From Mangrovimicrobium sp033283265 (GTDB taxonomy: Bacteria > Pseudomonadota > Gammaproteobacteria > Pseudomonadales > Halieaceae): DNA of 64,000 bases. Position numbers and translations under genes: made by a program. The stretch covers positions 1-64,000 of the forward strand of contig JAWMQN010000003.1 in NCBI GenBank assembly GCA_033283265.1, in the 5' to 3' direction. This document shows, piece by piece, positions 17,189-25,599 of this stretch. The notes beneath the pieces are model-generated. The model saw nothing but the letters and a program-made list of their open reading frames with translations. It had not been told where the DNA came from and searched no databases. Each line of letters begins with the position of its first letter. Within the stretch, counting starts at the first letter, position 1.

Positions 17189-18193
17189 ATGCTCAAGAAA
17201 TACATGGCCTACGGCATCGGCGCCGCGCTGGTGGATACGGAGATCAAGGTCCAGGACAGCGAACTGGACACAATGGGCGTGGAAAAGGGCCTCATGACCC
17301 TGGTGGACGCGGAACGCCAGGCCGAGCTGCTCGATCACCTCCAGGGCCACCTGGTCACCGCCAGGCACGCCAGTGGCGGCTCCGCCGGCAACTCCATGAT
17401 CGCCACCGCCCTGTTCGGCGCGCCGACCTTCATGTCTTGCAAGGTTGCCGATGACGAGGACGGCAATATCTACCTCGCCGACCTCGAAGCGGCCGGGGTC
17501 ACTCACAATCTCACCGGCGGCAGGGAACCGGGCGTCACCGGCAAGTGCCTGGTGCTGATCTCTCCGGACGCCGAGCGCAGCATGAACACCAACCTGGCCA
17601 TCAGCGAGTCGCTCTCGGTGGAGCAGCTGGTTCCGGCGGCCATCGCCGATTCCGAGTACCTATATATAGAAGGCTACCTGGTGACTTCCCCGACCGGGCG
17701 CGCCGCCGCGGTGCGGGCGCGGGAAATCGCCGAACGCGAGGGCGTGAAGACCAGCATCTCCTTCTCCGACCCCGGCATGGTGCAGTTCTTCCGCGAGGGC
17801 CTGCAGGAGATGCTCGGCCAGCGGGTCGACCTGGTCTTCTGCAACGAGGCCGAAGCCCTCGGCTGGGGTGAGTGCGAGGAGCTCGACGACGCGATCGAGG
17901 CCCTGAAGCAGGTCGCCCGGCAGTTCGTCATCACCCGCGGCAGCAAGGGCGCGCTGACCTATGACGGCGAGAGCCTGGCTGAGATCCCCCCCCACCAGGT
18001 GCACGCGGTGGACAGCAACGGCGCCGGTGACATGTTTGCCGGGGCCTTCCTCTACGCCCTCTCCCGCGGCGAGGACTTCCCCACCGCCGGGCGTTTCGCC
18101 AGCCTGGCCGCCGGCAATGTCGTCTCCCAGTACGGTCCCCGCCTGCCCGCGGCCGGTTACGCCGCCCTGCGCAGGGAGTTCTTCGGCGACTGA
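17189..18193 (+). CDS. PfkB-family sugar kinase, adenosine kinase-like
   Basis: A 334-residue ribokinase-fold kinase. The N-terminal glycine-rich signature SGGSAGNSMIA and the C-terminal PfkB motif DSNGAGDMFAGAF, with the catalytic aspartate in NGAGD, are intact. The N-terminus (YGIGAALVDTEIKV) and overall length resemble the proteobacterial adenosine kinase subgroup that phosphorylates adenosine to AMP. Other nucleoside or sugar substrates cannot be excluded. It stands alone, ending 9 bases from the convergent polB. Confidence 0.85.
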   Translation: MLKKYMAYGIGAALVDTEIKVQDSELDTMGVEKGLMTLVDAERQAELLDHLQGHLVTARHASGGSAGNSMIATALFGAPTFMSCKVADDEDGNIYLADLEAAGVTHNLTGGREPGVTGKCLVLISPDAERSMNTNLAISESLSVEQLVPAAIADSEYLYIEGYLVTSPTGRAAAVRAREIAEREGVKTSISFSDPGMVQFFREGLQEMLGQRVDLVFCNEAEALGWGECEELDDAIEALKQVARQFVITRGSKGALTYDGESLAEIPPHQVHAVDSNGAGDMFAGAFLYALSRGEDFPTAGRFASLAAGNVVSQYGPRLPAAGYAALRREFFGD

Positions 18194-18202
18194 GAGCGGC
18201 GC

Positions 18203-20575
18203 CTAGAACAGGCCGATCTGGCGGTCGACCAGTTCGCTGAACGAGGTGCCGAGAAAGCCGAGGATGCCGTCGGCCACCGGCTGCAGCTGGCGCTCGATAT
18301 AGTGATCGTAGTCCAGCGCTGCCCCGGGCCGCGCGGCGGGCCGGGCGCCGGCGCTGGTAATCACGTACTCCACCCAGTCACCGCGCCGCGGCGGCTGCAG
18401 TCCCGCCTCGGCATAGCGGTGTGCCGCCTGGACGTGGGGCGGGATATTGCGCTGGTACTCGTCGAGCCGGCGACGCAGGCGCTTGCGGTAGACCAGCTGG
18501 CCATCGCGCTCGCCCGAGAGCACCTCGGCCACCGTGCGCTTGACGAAATCCGCGTAGGGCTCGGCGTAGAACACCCGCCGGTATAGCTCCTCCTGGAAGC
18601 CCCGCGCCAGCCGGGTCCAGTCGGTGCGCACATTCTCCAGGCCCTTGAACACCAGCCGCTCACCGCCCTGGCTGGTGACGATGCCGGCGTAACGTTTTTT
18701 ACTGCCCTTGTCCGAGCCGCGGATCGTCGGCATGAGGAAACGCCGGTAGTGGGTCTCGAACTCCAGTTCCAGGGCGCAGGCAACGCCGAACTCGCGCTCG
18801 ATCTGCTCTTGCCACCAAGCGTTCAGCGACTGCTGCAACTCGCCGCCGGTGGCGCGGGCCTCGGCATCGGATGTGGCCGACTGGACCCAGACAAACACCG
18901 AGTCGGTATCGCCGTAGATCACCCGGTGGCCCGCGGCCTCGATGCGGTCCCGGGTGCGCTGCAGGATCTCGTGACCGCGGCGGGTAATGGAGCTGGCCAG
19001 CCGCGGGTCGAAAAAGCGGCAACCCGGGGAGCCCAGTACACCGTAGAAGGAGTTCATGATGATCTTGATCGCCTGGGACAGGGGCGCGTCGCCCTGGGCC
19101 TTGGCGGCGTCGCGCTGGGCCCAGAGCTGTTCGATAAGGCCCGGCAGGATATGCCCCTCGCGGGCAAAACGTGCACCGATAAAGCCGGGGACAGTCGCCT
19201 CCCCGGGCAGCCCGGCGGCCAGCGCCAGGCCCAGTGGGTCGATGCAGAAGGTGCGGATGATACTCGGGTAGAGGCTCTTGAAGTCCAGCACCAGCACGTG
19301 ATCGTAGATCCCCGGCTGGGAGTCGAGTACGAAACCCCCGGGGCTGGCGATCTGCGCGCTGCCGGCATTCGGTGCCACGTAGCCGGCCCGGTGCAGGCGC
19401 GGCAGGTAGAGGTTGTCGAAGGAGGCCACCGAGCCACCCATGCGATCCATGTTGAGGCCGGTCATGCGCGCGCGGGCGATGGCGAAATCGAGCAGCGCGG
19501 TGCGCGCGAAGATCGCACTCACCAGCTCGCAGTCCTTCAGGTTGTATGCCGCCAGCGCACTCTTGTCCTCCCGGAACAGGCGGCCGATCTCCTCGCCGCG
19601 GTCGCCGCCCTCGATAAGCTTGGCCTCCCCGAGCAGTTCCGTCGCGACATTATTGAGGGCGAAGCTCTCGAAGTTGTAGAAGGCCGCCCGCAGCAGGGCG
19701 ATGCCATCCAGCACCAGGCGCCCCGGGCACTGCAGGGCGCGCCGCTCACCGGCGTCGTCGAGCTCGCGCCAGTGCAGCGGCCGCCGGTCCCGGCCCAGCA
19801 GCAGCCGGCGCCCGGCCCGCTCGGCGACCTGCTGCAGGTACCAGCAGTCGAAATTGATCACATTCCAGCCGATCAGCACATCCGGGTCGTAGGCCGCCAG
19901 CCAGTCCTGGAAGGCCTCGAGCAGGAGTTCCTGGCTGCCGTGGGTCTCGACGAAGTCCTGCACCGCGCCCTCGCCGAGCATGAATACCCGCCGCACCTCG
20001 GCGCCATCGCGATCGATGCCGTGCACGGCGATGGAGAACAGCTGCAGCTCCTGCATCGCCGTTTCGATGTCCACCGACACCAGCTTCAGCCGCGGTCGGT
20101 AATCGCAGCCGCGCATGCGCGGGTTGTGCATGCGCAGGCAGCCGCCGCGCGACTCCAGCTGGCCGTGCAATTCCACCGCACCGGTGATGAAGCGCTCCAT
20201 GAGATAGCGCTCGGCGGGGTTGATATCGGCCTCCAGCGGGTCGAGGCCCCGCTCGCGCAGGCGATCGGCCAGGCGACGCCCCTGCCGGTGGCTGCCGGCG
20301 TAGACACCGCTGACCGGGCGGCCCGCGAAGTCGCGCAACTGCAGTGGACGCAGCGTTGTCCCGGGCTCCGCCTCGACCAGGCCCCGGGCCCGAGACAGTT
20401 CCGCCTCCGCCAGGAAAAACACCGCCGGCGCATTGTCGATGGTCACGCAGAGGGGGCCGCGCTCGGTACTCAGCCAGAACTCCAGCGCCACGCCGCCGGG
20501 TGCGTCGCGCCAGTTGCGAGTGAGCAGGAAGCCGCGCAGGGTCGTCGCGCCCGTAGCGCCGGCATTGCTTGTCAC
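18203..20575 (-). CDS. polB: DNA polymerase II (family B)
   Basis: Family B DNA polymerase used in repair and restart of stalled replication. The 790-residue product (E. coli: 783) has an intact 3'-5' exonuclease: ExoI DIE (D169, E171), ExoII NVINFDCWYLQ, ExoIII YNLKDCEL. Polymerase motifs A (DFKSLYPSII, about 431), B (KIIMNSFYGVLGS) and C (YGDTDSVF, about 554) are also intact. It starts with GTG. In E. coli the gene is SOS induced, but no LexA box was recognised in the short gap before the pentapeptide gene. Confidence 0.96.
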   Translation of the reverse strand: MTSNAGATGATTLRGFLLTRNWRDAPGGVALEFWLSTERGPLCVTIDNAPAVFFLAEAELSRARGLVEAEPGTTLRPLQLRDFAGRPVSGVYAGSHRQGRRLADRLRERGLDPLEADINPAERYLMERFITGAVELHGQLESRGGCLRMHNPRMRGCDYRPRLKLVSVDIETAMQELQLFSIAVHGIDRDGAEVRRVFMLGEGAVQDFVETHGSQELLLEAFQDWLAAYDPDVLIGWNVINFDCWYLQQVAERAGRRLLLGRDRRPLHWRELDDAGERRALQCPGRLVLDGIALLRAAFYNFESFALNNVATELLGEAKLIEGGDRGEEIGRLFREDKSALAAYNLKDCELVSAIFARTALLDFAIARARMTGLNMDRMGGSVASFDNLYLPRLHRAGYVAPNAGSAQIASPGGFVLDSQPGIYDHVLVLDFKSLYPSIIRTFCIDPLGLALAAGLPGEATVPGFIGARFAREGHILPGLIEQLWAQRDAAKAQGDAPLSQAIKIIMNSFYGVLGSPGCRFFDPRLASSITRRGHEILQRTRDRIEAAGHRVIYGDTDSVFVWVQSATSDAEARATGGELQQSLNAWWQEQIEREFGVACALELEFETHYRRFLMPTIRGSDKGSKKRYAGIVTSQGGERLVFKGLENVRTDWTRLARGFQEELYRRVFYAEPYADFVKRTVAEVLSGERDGQLVYRKRLRRRLDEYQRNIPPHVQAAHRYAEAGLQPPRRGDWVEYVITSAGARPAARPGAALDYDHYIERQLQPVADGILGFLGTSFSELVDRQIGLF

Positions 20576-20637
20576 GACCGCGAAGCTCCGCGTAAGCTAT
20601 GCCGCGCTGTAGCCATGATCATCCAGAAGGTGTCCCC

Positions 20638-20985
20638 ATGAAAAAGCCGGTAATCAAGTCCGATCCTCTCTACCAGTTACTGCGCAACGAGGATATCAAG
20701 GGCTTCAATGAAATGCGGGACAAACTGGATACCAGCGAGCTGAAAAGCGGCGATTACCGCGGCCGGGACCTGCGCAACATGAACGCCGACGGGCTGGACT
20801 TCAGCGACTCCTACTTCCGCAACGCCGACCTCAGCGGCATCGACTTCCGCAACACCCGCCTCGAGGGCGCCAGCCTGCTCGACGCCAAGCTCTCCGGCAC
20901 CTACTTTCCCAAGGAACTCTCCGCCACCGAAATCCGCCTGTCACTGGATACCGGCACCCGCCTGCGCTACTCCGAACCGGAGTGA
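20638..20985 (+). CDS. small pentapeptide-repeat protein
   Basis: A 115-residue protein. The central 45 or so residues (about 40-86) form roughly nine A(D/N)LxX-type pentapeptides (for example YRGRDLRNMNADGLDFSD), enough for two coils of a right-handed beta helix. The helical N-terminus and short C-terminal tail are outside the repeat. AGAAGG just upstream supports the ATG at 20638 over an in-frame codon 39 bases earlier. Function unknown. Longer pentapeptide proteins such as Qnr mimic DNA, but this one is too short for that call. It is divergent from polB and convergent with the next gene, 2 bases apart. Confidence 0.8.
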   Translation: MKKPVIKSDPLYQLLRNEDIKGFNEMRDKLDTSELKSGDYRGRDLRNMNADGLDFSDSYFRNADLSGIDFRNTRLEGASLLDAKLSGTYFPKELSATEIRLSLDTGTRLRYSEPE

Positions 20986-20987
20986 AT

Positions 20988-22034
20988 TCAGCCCTGTAGC
21001 AACAGGTCGCGCAGGTCGATGATGGCGGCGTTGGCCCGGCTTATATAGGAAGCCATTACCAGCGAGTGATTGGCCAGCAGGCCGAAGCCGGTGCCGTTGA
21101 GCACCAGCGGGCTCCACATGGCCTCCTGCGTCCCCTCCAGTTCACGGATGATCTGCTGCATGCTGACCAGGGCACTTTTCTGCTTCAGCACGTCGGCGAA
21201 ATCCACCTCCACCGCCTTGAGGAAGTGAATCAGGGCCCAGGTGGTGCCGCGGGCCTCGAAGAACACGTCGTCGATTTCCGTCCAGGGGGTCTTGACGATC
21301 AGCTCCCCCGGCGCCGGGGTCGACTGGCTGGCGCCCTGCTCCCCGGCAAGATCGGTGTTCAAACGCCGCTGGCCGACGCTGGCGGACAGGCGCTGGGACA
21401 GCGAGCCGAGACGGGTATTGACGGTGGAGAGCCAGTAGCGCAGGTTGTCGGCCCGGGCAAAGAACTGCGCGTCGGGATTGCTGTCATCCGAGAGGCGCTT
21501 GAAATACGCCCGGGTAAACTGCTGCGCCTTGGCGTATTCCGACTCGGAGGAGGGCAGCACCCAGCTGTCGGAATCAAAGTGGTAGCGCGGCTCGGCCTCG
21601 GCCAGGTCCTTGTCTTCCTTGGACTGGGACTGGGAGCGGCTGAAGGACTCGCGCATGGCCCGGGACAGGTCGCGCACCTGGATCAGCGCGCCGTATTCCC
21701 AGTTGGGCATGTTGTCCAGCCACAGGCCGGGGGGGAAGCGGTCGTTGTGCAGGTAGCCGCCGGACTTGTGCAGCAGTGTGTCCATGACCCCCATCAGGGC
21801 CGCGGTGGTCACCGATCCCGTGACCACCGTCCCGCCATCCTCGGCGGCGTACTGCGCAGCCTTCTCGCGGACATCGAAGGGCGTGGGACTGACGCTCCAG
21901 TACATACCGAAGGCCAGCGCCAGCAGCAGGTATAGCACCAGCGCCAGCACCACCCAGCGGGCCGTCCGCCCCTCGGGTATGCGCTCGAGCAGGGTATCGC
22001 GCCAATCGGCAAAAAATTCCTTAACTGCATTCAT
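20988..22034 (-). CDS. DUF2333 family membrane-anchored protein
   Basis: A 348-residue protein with one membrane segment near the N-terminus (about 27-46, WVVLALVLYLLLALAFGMYW) and a large region, probably periplasmic and mostly helical. The overall pattern matches the DUF2333 family of gammaproteobacteria, whose function is unknown. It lies 27 bases downstream of the copper chaperone gene on the same strand and may be cotranscribed with it. Confidence 0.82.
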   Translation of the reverse strand: MNAVKEFFADWRDTLLERIPEGRTARWVVLALVLYLLLALAFGMYWSVSPTPFDVREKAAQYAAEDGGTVVTGSVTTAALMGVMDTLLHKSGGYLHNDRFPPGLWLDNMPNWEYGALIQVRDLSRAMRESFSRSQSQSKEDKDLAEAEPRYHFDSDSWVLPSSESEYAKAQQFTRAYFKRLSDDSNPDAQFFARADNLRYWLSTVNTRLGSLSQRLSASVGQRRLNTDLAGEQGASQSTPAPGELIVKTPWTEIDDVFFEARGTTWALIHFLKAVEVDFADVLKQKSALVSMQQIIRELEGTQEAMWSPLVLNGTGFGLLANHSLVMASYISRANAAIIDLRDLLLQG

Positions 22035-22061
22035 CCAGTGTCGGCCTCGTGGTCCGGTCAG

Positions 22062-22523
22062 TCAGTGGTGGTGTTGGTGGTCGCTGCCCGGGTCAGCGGA
22101 TTTCAAAACCTGCGCATCGGTACAGATGGGCCCCCCGGGCTGCAACTCCACGCACAGGCGCCGGCTCTCCCCTTCCCGGGGCATCCCGTCGAGCTCGAAT
22201 AGCATCAGGTGAACGCCGCCGGGGGCCAGCGCACGACTCTCCCCGGGCGCAACTGTCAGTGTAGACAAGCGCTCCATCCTGCGAAGGCCATTTTCTTCCA
22301 CCGAGGTGTGGATCTCCACCCGGCCCGCCCCCTCGACGGTCGCGCCGACGAACTCGACCGGCGCCGGCCCGGGGTTGCGCAGCACGAGATACGCCGCCGT
22401 CACCGGCTGGGTGGGGGGCAGTGCGCGGATCCAGGCCTGCTCGATAAGCGGCTCACCCGCCCGGAGCGGACCGGCCAGGATCGCGGACAGGAGGGCGAGA
22501 GCGGTGAAAAAAAAGCGCGGCAC
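22062..22523 (-). CDS. periplasmic copper chaperone PCu(A)C
   Basis: A 153-residue exported protein with a signal peptide (residues 1-22) and a cupredoxin-like PCu(A)C domain. The copper site pattern of His/Met ligands is visible as EIHTS, then a Met in RRMERL, then HLM in PGGVHLML. The C-terminus ends in a His-rich tail (DHQHHH) that could add copper binding. Members deliver Cu(I) to cytochrome oxidase. The start is a GTG at 22523 with GGAG 7 bases upstream. It is divergent from dsbD, which fits a shared role in periplasmic thiol/copper handling. Confidence 0.9.
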   Translation of the reverse strand: MPRFFFTALALLSAILAGPLRAGEPLIEQAWIRALPPTQPVTAAYLVLRNPGPAPVEFVGATVEGAGRVEIHTSVEENGLRRMERLSTLTVAPGESRALAPGGVHLMLFELDGMPREGESRRLCVELQPGGPICTDAQVLKSADPGSDHQHHH

Positions 22524-22671
22524 AAGTGTACTCCGGGGAATTTATTCGCCAGCTTTTACTCTCAACTGGCGTCTCGGGACACTATAGCACCCCGCCCCTG
22601 CCGAAACAGCGCGTTGGGGGGCGGCGGTGGTACTGCTAAACTGCTTCGTCACCAATTCGACTGGATGTTTT

Positions 22672-24435
22672 ATGCGCGCCCTGCTTTGCATTTGCCTTTT
22701 GCTTGCCGCTTCCCTCACCCAGGGGCAGGGCTTTCCCGGCAGCACCACCGCGGCCTTCAGCACCGGCAATGCCCCCGTATTCCTGCCGGTCGAGGAGGCC
22801 TACCAACTGGCAGTGGACATCGAAGGTGACGATGCCCTGCGCGCCCACTGGCAGATCACCGAGGCCTACTATCTCTACCGCCATAGCTTCAAGTTCGCCC
22901 TGCTGCCCGCCGGGGGCGGCGCGGAGTCCACACCGGCGGCGGACATCCCGCCCGGATTGCAGCGCAGCGACGAATTCTTCGGCGACGTGGAGGTGTATTA
23001 CGACAGCGTCGACATCACGCTTGCCACCACCGCCCCGGTCGCCGCCGGGGACCGGCTCAAGGTCACCTACCAGGGCTGTGCCGACGCGGGCCTGTGCTAT
23101 CCACCGCGCACCGAGACCTTCCTGCTCGATCCCGTGGCCGGCACCGCCAGCGTTGTCGCCAACCCCGTCGCCCGCGCCGCGGCGGCGGCCAGCCCGGCAA
23201 CGACACCTGCCGGCGGCAGCCTGCCCTACATGCTGCTGCTGGCTTTTCTCGGTGGCGCCATCCTCAACCTGATGCCCTGCGTATTCCCGATTCTCTCCCT
23301 CAAGGTGCTCAGCTTCGCCTCCGCCAGCGAGCACAACCGGCATCTGCACAGCTGGATATACACCCTCGGCGTGATCGCCAGCTTTGTCGCCATTGCCGCC
23401 GTGCTGATCGCCCTGCAACAGGCCGGGCGCGCGGTGGGCTGGGGCTTCCAGTTGCAATCCCCCGGTTTCGTCATCGCCCTCGCCTATCTCTTCCTGGTCA
23501 TGGGCCTGTCGCTGTCGGGGCTGGTCCAGCTCGGCGGCGGCCTGATGAACACCGGCAACGCCCTCGCCAGCCGCGGCGGCCTGAGCGGCAGCTTCTTTAC
23601 CGGCGTACTTGCCGTGGTGGTCGCCAGCCCCTGCACCGCACCGTTCATGGGTACCGCGCTCGGCTTCGCCGTCACCCAGCCGCCGGCCATCGCCCTGCTG
23701 GTCTTCGCCAGCCTCGGCGCGGGCATGGCGGCGCCGCTGCTGCTGTTCGGCTACAGCCGCGCTGCCCGCCGCCTGATGCCGGCGCCCGGGCCGTGGATGG
23801 AAACACTTAAACAGCTGCTGGCCTTCCCGCTCTATGCCGCAGCGGTCTGGCTGCTGTGGGTGGCCGGGCGGCAGACCGGCGTGAATACGATGGCCGCCGT
23901 GCTCGCCGGTGCGGTGGCGCTTACCCTGGCACTCTGGCTCTGGCAGCTGGGCAGCTGGCGGCGCTGGGTGGCGGTCTTGTGCCTGGCCGCCGCCGGGGCG
24001 CTCGGCAGCCTGCACGAGCTCGACCCGCCGCGGCAGACCAGCCACGCCGAGGGCGTCATCCCCTGGTCGGAATCCGCGTTGGCCGGGTTGCGCGAAGCTG
24101 GCACCCCGGTCTTCGTCGATGTCACCGCCGACTGGTGTATCACCTGTCTAGCCAACGAGGCGGCGGTGCTCTCCCGCGACGAGGTCCAGGCCGCATTTGC
24201 CGCCCACGGCGTCGCTTACATGGTCGCCGACTGGACCAACCACGATCCGGCGATCGCCCACTACCTCGAGCGCTATGGTCGCACCGGCATCCCCCTGTAC
24301 CTCGTTTACCCCGCCGACCCCACATTGCCGGCGCAAATCCTGCCCCAGTTGCTCAGCGTCAATGGTGTAATTGAGGCACTGGAACAGGTTAGCAACACAA
24401 AGCCAGACAATGCCGGCAAGTTATCGACAAGATAG
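22672..24435 (+). CDS. dsbD: thiol:disulfide interchange protein DsbD
   Basis: Transfers reducing power from cytoplasmic thioredoxin across the inner membrane to periplasmic partners. With the start at 22672 (MRALLCICLLLAASLTQG) the product has 587 residues and a clean signal peptide; an in-frame GTG 45 bases earlier is less likely. The N-terminal DsbD-alpha domain has the pair in GCADAGLCYPP. The eight-helix core has one cysteine in LMPCVFPI and one in ASPCTAPF. The C-terminal thioredoxin domain has DWCITC. All six redox cysteines are present. Confidence 0.95.
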   Translation: MRALLCICLLLAASLTQGQGFPGSTTAAFSTGNAPVFLPVEEAYQLAVDIEGDDALRAHWQITEAYYLYRHSFKFALLPAGGGAESTPAADIPPGLQRSDEFFGDVEVYYDSVDITLATTAPVAAGDRLKVTYQGCADAGLCYPPRTETFLLDPVAGTASVVANPVARAAAAASPATTPAGGSLPYMLLLAFLGGAILNLMPCVFPILSLKVLSFASASEHNRHLHSWIYTLGVIASFVAIAAVLIALQQAGRAVGWGFQLQSPGFVIALAYLFLVMGLSLSGLVQLGGGLMNTGNALASRGGLSGSFFTGVLAVVVASPCTAPFMGTALGFAVTQPPAIALLVFASLGAGMAAPLLLFGYSRAARRLMPAPGPWMETLKQLLAFPLYAAAVWLLWVAGRQTGVNTMAAVLAGAVALTLALWLWQLGSWRRWVAVLCLAAAGALGSLHELDPPRQTSHAEGVIPWSESALAGLREAGTPVFVDVTADWCITCLANEAAVLSRDEVQAAFAAHGVAYMVADWTNHDPAIAHYLERYGRTGIPLYLVYPADPTLPAQILPQLLSVNGVIEALEQVSNTKPDNAGKLSTR

Positions 24436-24440
24436 TTGTA

Positions 24441-24482
24441 TTTTCCCCCTATTTTCCAAATTCGCACGAAAAGGGGGCAAAA
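24441..24482. repeat. inverted repeat downstream of dsbD
   Basis: TTTTCCCCCT (24441-24450) pairs with AGGGGGCAAAA (24472-24482), leaving one bulged C, and TTTT/AAAA inside the arms can extend the stem with a small bulge. The arm is not followed by a T tract on either strand, so it does not look like an intrinsic terminator. It lies 6 bases after the dsbD stop and upstream of aroQ. Role unknown. Confidence 0.45.
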
Positions 24483-24501
24483 CTGGCCGGAGATCGCCAC
24501 A

Positions 24502-24530
24502 AGTTCTACAAAATAACAAAATGGCATAAT
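24502..24530 (+). promoter_or_regulatory. weak candidate promoter for aroQ-accB-accC
   Basis: The A/T-rich stretch before aroQ has a -10-like CATAAT (24525-24530) with AGTTCT (24502-24507) 17 bases upstream. The -35 match is poor. It is the best candidate in the 203-base gap before aroQ; a leader of about 100 bases would follow. Confidence 0.35.
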
Positions 24531-24638
24531 TAAGACGCTAAATGACGCCAAAATCCAAAAAAGTGTGAGGATATGTAGACAACCACGCGCCATTCGGCCA
24601 CACTGACCCCAATCGCGCCCTGCCTTCCGGAGCACCAC

Positions 24639-25082
24639 ATGGCGACAATTCTTGTTCTCCACGGCCCCAACCTCAACCTGCTGGGCGAGCGCGAACCGGA
24701 TATCTACGGCAGCACCACCCTGGCCGAAATCAACCAGCGGCTGGAACAGTCGGCGCGGGACAAGGGCCACCACCTGCTCTACGTGCAGAGCAACGCCGAG
24801 TACGAACTGGTCGAGCGGGTACAGGATGCCCGCCACGAGGGGGTGAACTTCATCCTCATCAACCCCGCCGCGTTCACCCATACCAGCGTGGCCCTGCGCG
24901 ACGCACTGGCCGCGGTGAAAATACCTTTCATCGAGATTCACCTGTCCAACGTTCACGCGCGGGAAGCATTCCGCAAGCATTCTTATTTTTCTGATATCGC
25001 CCAGGGGGTCATCTGCGGCCTCGGTCCCCAGGGCTACGATCTCGGGCTGCAAGCGGCCCTGCGGTACATCGAAAACTCCTGA
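24639..25082 (+). CDS. aroQ: type II 3-dehydroquinate dehydratase
   Basis: Third step of the shikimate pathway. The 147-residue product is a typical type II enzyme: LHGPNLNLLGERE at the N-terminus (with the catalytic tyrosine soon after, in DIYG), NPAAFTHTSVALRDAL, and EIHLSNVHAREAFRKHS carrying the catalytic histidine. It lies 27 bases upstream of accB, the aroQ-accB-accC order common in gammaproteobacteria. Confidence 0.97.
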   Translation: MATILVLHGPNLNLLGEREPDIYGSTTLAEINQRLEQSARDKGHHLLYVQSNAEYELVERVQDARHEGVNFILINPAAFTHTSVALRDALAAVKIPFIEIHLSNVHAREAFRKHSYFSDIAQGVICGLGPQGYDLGLQAALRYIENS

Positions 25083-25109
25083 CTAACCGGCTGAGGAAAA
25101 GCGTCCATT

Positions 25110-25571
25110 ATGGATATTCGCAAGGTTAAGAAACTGATCGAACTGCTTGAAGAGTCGAACATCGACGAGATTGAAATCAAGGAGGGTGAGGAATCCGTGC
25201 GCATCAGCCGCAACAGCGCTGGCGCCGCCTACCCGCCAATGCACGCGCCGATGTACGCACCGCCGCCCCCACCACCCCCCATTGCGGCCGCACCAGCGGA
25301 GGCAGCTGCCGCTCCCGCGAGCGCCGCACCGATGGCCGGGCACCAGGTCAAGTCACCGATGGTGGGAACGTTCTACCGCGCCCCGGCACCGACCTCACCG
25401 GCATTTGCCGAGGTAGGGCAGACGGTCAAGGTGGGCGACGTCATCTGCATTGTGGAAGCGATGAAGATGATGAACCAGATAGAGGCAGACAAGGCCGGCG
25501 TATTGCAGGCCTTCCACGTGGAGAACGGCGAACCCGTCGAGTTCGACCAACCCCTGTTCACCATCGCCTAG
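25110..25571 (+). CDS. accB: biotin carboxyl carrier protein of acetyl-CoA carboxylase
   Basis: Carries biotin in acetyl-CoA carboxylase (fatty acid synthesis). The 153-residue product has an N-terminal helical part, an Ala/Pro-rich flexible linker (about 45-75) and a C-terminal biotinyl domain, with the biotinylated lysine K119 in EAMKMMNQ. It is followed by accC after 28 bases. Confidence 0.97.
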   Translation: MDIRKVKKLIELLEESNIDEIEIKEGEESVRISRNSAGAAYPPMHAPMYAPPPPPPPIAAAPAEAAAAPASAAPMAGHQVKSPMVGTFYRAPAPTSPAFAEVGQTVKVGDVICIVEAMKMMNQIEADKAGVLQAFHVENGEPVEFDQPLFTIA

Positions 25572-25599
25572 GGCACCGCGCCCTCAAAAGGACAGCAAC

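Noticed and set aside
14736..17297. An 853-codon open frame antisense to mrcB
   Set aside because: mrcB has all catalytic motifs on the other strand. The antisense product has no recognisable domain and biased composition.
18749..20641. A 630-codon open frame antisense to polB
   Set aside because: It is opposite intact polB with its exonuclease and polymerase motifs, and has no ribosome-binding site that would favour it.
24441..24482. Intrinsic terminator after dsbD
   Set aside because: The stem is present but it is followed by A-rich and not T-rich sequence on both strands.
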